A stretch of DNA of 64,000 nt from Empedobacter sedimenti (lineage in GTDB: Bacteria; Bacteroidota; Bacteroidia; Flavobacteriales; Weeksellaceae). Shown here piece by piece: positions 60,801 to 64,000 of the stretch; positions within the stretch are counted from its first letter, which is position 1; each line of letters starts with the position of its first letter. The notes beneath the pieces are model-generated. The model saw only the letters and a list, made by a program, of their open reading frames with translations. It was not told the origin of the DNA and ran no database searches. Location of the stretch: NCBI RefSeq assembly GCF_030005555.1, contig NZ_JASCQG010000002.1, positions 248,001-312,000 of the forward strand, in the 5' to 3' direction. The position numbers were made by a program, and so were the translations under genes.

Positions 60801-62846
60801 AGATTTAGAAAAACCGTATTTATTTTTCTTTGTATGATTCAAATAAACCGAATTTTTATCCAATTTAGGTAATTCGAACGGCGTAATATTAGCTGGATTG
60901 TAAATTCCAAAACCATTTTCTATAGATAAAATATCGTTAGAACTTTTTGGATCTAATTGTTTTAAAAGAATAGTTTCTTTTTCAGTGATTTTTTTGCGCT
61001 CGTTAAAAGAATTGACAGTTTGTTTTATAAAATCAGTAGCACGTTTCTCTTTGTTTAATTGTAATAAAATATCTAATCCCGCCAAACGCTGTTCAGCATC
61101 ACCTTTTTCAATTAAATTTTGAGTAAATGATGAAATGTTTTCATCATTTTGAAGAAGAATTAATTGAATCAAATGTTTGCGAAGATTGGCACCTTTTCGT
61201 TTAAATAAATCTTGAATCGATTCAATTTCTTGTTGATTTAATTCTGTATGTTTCAACGTATTTAAAGCAGAAGCAACAATACTTTCGCCACGATCTTTAA
61301 TCGTTTTTAAGGCAAATTCTCGTTGAAAATCAGATACTTTAGTTGTCGATTTTTTCTGATCCATATAATAATACGAATAACTGTAAAAATCTTTTAATAC
61401 CAAACGCGATAAAGATTCGCGTAACGAAAGACTTAATTGATCAAATTGAGCTAAAATTCGTTCAAGTTTTGTTTGATCTTCTCCAATCAAATTAATTGCA
61501 ACTGAATATAAATCGTCTTTCGAGAATTTTGTATTTAACCAAGAAAATACTTTTCCTTCGAATGTTTTTTCCTTTTCTTGAATTGTTTCTGCAAGATGTA
61601 AAACTTTATCAAAAAGACCAATTAGAGTATCATCGTTAGGAAATTTGAATGATGAAGTTACAGAAATCATTCGCGGTAAAAAGAAAGAGAAAATTTGTAA
61701 ATTAACTTCGTCTAAAGCTTTATTATAAAGCCTTATTTCTTTTTCGTAAATAGAAGTTTCGCTTGCAAATTTTAATGCTAAACATTTCTTTTCAATTGTT
61801 CCTTTGTCAAGTAATTTTTCTACATAATTTAATGAAGCATCAATATCTGTAACACCTTGCGACCAAAGTGCCATATAAACTTCGTTGTTATTTTTGCTTT
61901 CTATTCCTTTTTCAATCGTTTCAGGATGAGTCAAAAATTGATCAGAAAAAGCTAAGATATTACGAATTGTTGTTTCTTTTTCAGCTTCCCAACCCAATCC
62001 TGTCCAAGTATCTACAGCGCGAACAACAGAAGAAAAACGAGCTAACTTTTCATTAATAATAACTTTTATCAAAGATTGTAATGCGCCAACACTTGTTTCG
62101 TCTAAGGTTTCGAGAATTGTTTGTCGCAAACCTTCTTGTCGCTGTGCAGAAAGTAAAAGTTTTTCAACCAATTCCCACGCTTCAGGTTTATGAGAATTTA
62201 ATAATGCTTTGATAATATTTCGTGAAACTTTTCCTATAGGATCTTTTCCATAAATAATATCTTCCATTAATTGATAAATCTGTTGATTTCCTTCATCTAT
62301 CATTTCAGACCAAATCAATGTGTAACTATCATTAATACCGATGTCAGAAGAATATCTAATTTGCTCAACAATTGGTAAATCATAGTATTTATAGCCTTCG
62401 GAAGTGTATTGAGAAGGTTTTGTCAATAAATTTCGTAGAAAATTGATTTGTTTGACAAGAATGTAATCTTTTTGATTTGGTGCGCGGAAAGAACGTCTGT
62501 AATATCCCGATTGATAAATTCGTTCAGACATTTTATTCCAACTATTTTTTACATAAGGAGCCAATTCTTCACCATAAAAAAGTTCTAATAATTTATAGTA
62601 TTTTTTATCTTCCCAGATATTGTCAGAAATTAATTCTTTTAATTTGAAAAACGGCTTAGTACCGTAATCAATTTCTGAGTAATAATCCGTGTTACCTTTT
62701 AGAATTAACAATCCTAATTCGGCAACTTCTTTTTTGATTGATTTTGGTAAAAGAGAAAGTTCTGTGGATTTTTTTAATTTTTTTTCTAGCTCTTTTGATT
62801 TGTTTTTTGTCTCAAATGGAGTCAAAATTTCAATAAGTGTAGGCAT
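57813..62846 (-). CDS. Giant DUF5724/DUF4132 protein
   Basis: A 1677-residue soluble protein, by far the largest in the window. The N-terminal and middle parts are helical repeats (ARM/HEAT-like) assigned to DUF5724. The C-terminal part from about 1230 has the DUF4132 pattern (RLTWAMESQQVQQIL, RFTRSRKGLEEAMIRGDEFLF, SRRYAGHQVQPKQTLALLKTRGW). No signal peptide or membrane segment. The molecular function is unknown; relatives occur with MoxR-type AAA proteins and WGR domains (family knowledge). It lies 22 bases after a small gene on the same strand. Confidence 0.8.
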   Translation of the reverse strand: MPTLIEILTPFETKNKSKELEKKLKKSTELSLLPKSIKKEVAELGLLILKGNTDYYSEIDYGTKPFFKLKELISDNIWEDKKYYKLLELFYGEELAPYVKNSWNKMSERIYQSGYYRRSFRAPNQKDYILVKQINFLRNLLTKPSQYTSEGYKYYDLPIVEQIRYSSDIGINDSYTLIWSEMIDEGNQQIYQLMEDIIYGKDPIGKVSRNIIKALLNSHKPEAWELVEKLLLSAQRQEGLRQTILETLDETSVGALQSLIKVIINEKLARFSSVVRAVDTWTGLGWEAEKETTIRNILAFSDQFLTHPETIEKGIESKNNNEVYMALWSQGVTDIDASLNYVEKLLDKGTIEKKCLALKFASETSIYEKEIRLYNKALDEVNLQIFSFFLPRMISVTSSFKFPNDDTLIGLFDKVLHLAETIQEKEKTFEGKVFSWLNTKFSKDDLYSVAINLIGEDQTKLERILAQFDQLSLSLRESLSRLVLKDFYSYSYYYMDQKKSTTKVSDFQREFALKTIKDRGESIVASALNTLKHTELNQQEIESIQDLFKRKGANLRKHLIQLILLQNDENISSFTQNLIEKGDAEQRLAGLDILLQLNKEKRATDFIKQTVNSFNERKKITEKETILLKQLDPKSSNDILSIENGFGIYNPANITPFELPKLDKNSVYLNHTKKNKYGFSKSENEIVKNLEQLKDLYLQNKDYEYEYEDWNNSVITDLLGNSFNPLKRNTQNLTTDEKFANYPLHETWEKWYLDSKLTPIDLYLLTMEEECDRKVWRTILENYVFYNKGKIPNPLKTDYYWNNPLKSILFILQEKFPFEDANNFVIDGTIQLFSALPKDVINYQSKRDKNNYYYNEEFGNGWQNERFFDVFLNKINLINLEKDDVQKVWNIYRWRQYYGLEENIKFNKPPLYIYCLAYQNKFITKDEMYEGILDPDRINEITSDRKNYRYQGSKTMQEDFPFLTEMIENIREKFLDVELKRGDSNTNVTQFVQSFEHIYGINRFVEILDKLGKAKLFKGYIYSWHYTDVTKQKLFSFLIKRCLPLETDTQEEFNQLVKKAKISESRLIEASVYAPQWQKLVSNYLDWKGLDAAIWWMHAHTKTSGYQAENAELESEVAKYSSIDIQDFKDGAVDKDWFTKAYKELGKSRWEILYEAAKYISDGNGHRRARLYADTLTGDLKIREVTAKVKDKRDQDYLRVYGLVPLSKTNAEKDVLSRYEYLQQFKKESREFGSMKQTSEALALRVALENLARNAGYPDPIRLTWAMESQQVQQILSKDTQVEIDGTTIGLIIDEDGKADLVTFKGDKQLKSIPPKLKKDKAVVELTNYRKTLREQFTRSRKGLEEAMIRGDEFLFSEIENLFSHPIISKHLEKLVFISSKNTIGFYVNGQLKDAKGNLQSIDSTETFRIAHCYDLHQNSVWSDYQHYCFDQKLKQPFKQIFRELYIPTADELKEKSISRRYAGHQVQPKQTLALLKTRGWKVDYEEGLQKVFHKEGYQVKLYALADWFSPADVESPTLETIEFHSLKTHKNIPFEEINPRIFSEVMRDIDLVVSVAHVGSVDPEASHSTIEMRTVLLNETTRLFKLKNVETKGSHAYIKGEMAEYSVHLGSAVVHQVPGLYLSILPVQSQHRGRIFLPFADDDPKSAEVISKVLLLAKDNEIKDPTILSQIKREIN

Positions 62847-62868
62847 ATTTTTTTAAGTTTAGTTTGTT

Positions 62869-63306
62869 TTACCAATAACTTCCAGCAAGGAAAGTAAGTC
62901 GTATAAATGTAAAAGATTGATTTGATGTTAATGAAACTTCTTCTGCTAAATCTTCAAATTGTTGATCACCTAAAAATATAGCAAACATACCGTCTTCAAA
63001 AGCTTGTCGTGCGGTTTCTTGTGCTTTGGATAAATCAGCTTTGTTCTCGTTATAAATACTTGAAAAACCTACTTTACCTGATTCAATTAATAGTGGTAAA
63101 TAGTTTTCTTTTGGAAGTTTTTGCACATCTTCGTCTTCTTTTTCTATCGGTTTTTGATTGTAATTTTCAACTTGTTGTTGAACGATAAAATCAAGAAGCT
63201 CTTGAATAGAAATTGTATCTTTTTGTGTATCAATATTTATCGGCTGTTCAGCTAGAATTGGGTGTTTTTTACCTAATTGTTTCACATTGACGTGAATAGT
63301 TTTCAT
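62869..63306 (-). CDS. Small partner of the DUF4132 protein
   Basis: A 145-residue soluble protein whose start is taken at 63306 (MKTIHVNVKQLG); an earlier in-frame ATG at 63360 adds a weakly conserved hydrophobic piece. The middle is charged, and the end (FEDGMFAIFLGDQQFEDLAEEVSL) is compact. It stands 22 bases before the giant gene and probably shares its transcript. The family is not recognised with certainty. Confidence 0.65.
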   Translation of the reverse strand: MKTIHVNVKQLGKKHPILAEQPINIDTQKDTISIQELLDFIVQQQVENYNQKPIEKEDEDVQKLPKENYLPLLIESGKVGFSSIYNENKADLSKAQETARQAFEDGMFAIFLGDQQFEDLAEEVSLTSNQSFTFIRLTFLAGSYW

Positions 63307-63400
63307 ATAAGTTTGTGTTAGTATGAGTTTTCTAAAATTAATAAAAATAACCTTTTGCAAAGATTAAAGTTTTGCTAAAGTTAGACTGTTTTATAACAAA

Positions 63401-63435
63401 AAAACTCACTAATTCTGATGAACTAATGAGTTTAT
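63401..63435 (-). terminator. Terminator of the methyltransferase gene
   Basis: An imperfect stem AAACTCACTAATT / AACTAATGAGTTT with G-U pairs and a T run on the minus strand. Confidence 0.65.
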
Positions 63436-63457
63436 ATTTTATTATCGAAAGGATATT

Positions 63458-64000
63458 TTATAAAGTGATTTTAGCTAAATAAGAATCTCCTTCGGTTTTT
63501 ATTTTTGTACATTTTAATTGATGATATTCGCACGCATTTTTTAACGTATCAAAATCCAAATACAACCATTGAATAGGTTCTTCTTGCTCGCCTTTATAAT
63601 GAACCGTAAAATCTAATTCACCATAATAATTTCCATTGCTCGGAATCCATTTTCCACCGTCTTCGTCTTCATCAAACATATAAATAATGTCGGTTCCATC
63701 AATCAAAACTTGACCATTTTCGGCTAATAAATTTTTGATTTTATCTAAGAAAACATTGATTAAAACTAAATTCTGAAAAATTCCGGTTCCGTTCATCAAA
63801 AATAGAATCGTATCATATTTCTCAGTATCATTGATTTCAAGGAAATTCTGAACTTTTGCATTGTTAATTCCTCTCAACAAACAAGTTTCAATTGCTTTTG
63901 GAGAAATATCAATTGCTAAAACATTCAACCCTTTATTTTGTAAATAAAGTGAATGAGAACCCGCTCCACAACCAACGTCCAATATTTTTCCTTTTGATAA
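63458..64000 (-). CDS. Class I SAM-dependent methyltransferase, 5' end missing
   Basis: The frame is open to the window edge, so the N-terminus is not included. SAM-binding motif I, LDVGCGAGSHS, lies at the visible start, followed by LNVLAIDISPKAIE (motif II) and DTILFLMNGTGIF (motif post-II). The substrate is not deducible. Terminated by the hairpin at 63401. Confidence 0.8.
   Translation of the reverse strand, partial: LSKGKILDVGCGAGSHSLYLQNKGLNVLAIDISPKAIETCLLRGINNAKVQNFLEINDTEKYDTILFLMNGTGIFQNLVLINVFLDKIKNLLAENGQVLIDGTDIIYMFDEDEDGGKWIPSNGNYYGELDFTVHYKGEQEEPIQWLYLDFDTLKNACEYHQLKCTKIKTEGDSYLAKITL

Noticed and set aside
1-64000. CRISPR arrays, rRNA, complete tRNAs, insertion sequences and restriction-modification genes
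   Set aside because: None seen: no regularly spaced direct repeats, no rRNA-like sequence, and no transposase other than MuA.

Overview
The window comes from a low-GC flavobacterium of the Weeksellaceae type. Bacteroidetes-type -7 boxes (TAnnTTTG), a SusC/SusD pair, a PCMD-domain lipoprotein and a chromosomal subclass B1 metallo-beta-lactamase with the layout of the EBR/IND enzymes point to Empedobacter or a close relative. The genus is an inference; the phylum-level signals are visible in the sequence.

Left host segment (1-4809): a SixA-like phosphatase, a hotdog thioesterase and an AI-2E-family membrane protein read leftward. An isoaspartyl peptidase and two unrecognised genes read rightward.

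A complete Mu-like transposable prophage fills about 4810-37447. A leftward S24-type repressor faces a rightward early operon, with operator palindromes over the divergent promoters. The early operon holds MuA (DD35E transposase), MuB (AAA ATPase), DUF3164, many small genes, and a metabolism/modification set (PP-loop PAPS-reductase-like protein, ASCH-like protein, DEDDh nuclease). A secreted coiled-coil cargo gene follows. The virion genes are split between strands. Terminase, gp36, DUF935 portal, a MuF head protein with a toxin-like C-terminus, tape measure and gpG read leftward (22911-14878). Protease/scaffold, capsid, sheath, tube, a frameshifted tail chaperone, baseplate, fibres and the lysis cassette (PLA2-like protein, GH24 lysozyme, unimolecular spanin) read rightward (23018-36584). 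The right end carries a Mom-like DNA-modification gene behind a large structured leader. The exact termini and target duplication could not be fixed.

The 37448-38008 gap holds two tandem promoter-plus-terminator units that look like small RNA genes. Right host segment (38009-64000): a NifU-like protein, gamma carbonic anhydrase, a PCMD lipoprotein with a beta-barrel partner, YjbR/MmcQ, a SusCD transporter, a calcineurin-like phosphoesterase, two DUF5715/M15-like paralogues, a YadA-head-like secreted protein, an aguB-bla-aguA operon (agmatine to putrescine, with a metallo-beta-lactamase between the two enzymes), DNA polymerase IV, a CPA2 antiporter, a giant DUF4132 protein and a methyltransferase cut by the window edge.

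The most unusual signals are: (1) two tRNA-T-arm-like hairpins that differ by a compensatory base-pair change, each exactly 27 nt before an early phage start codon; (2) a crossing-helix leader in front of the Mom-like gene; (3) a MuF-toxin fusion; and (4) the carbapenemase-type gene inside the agmatine operon.
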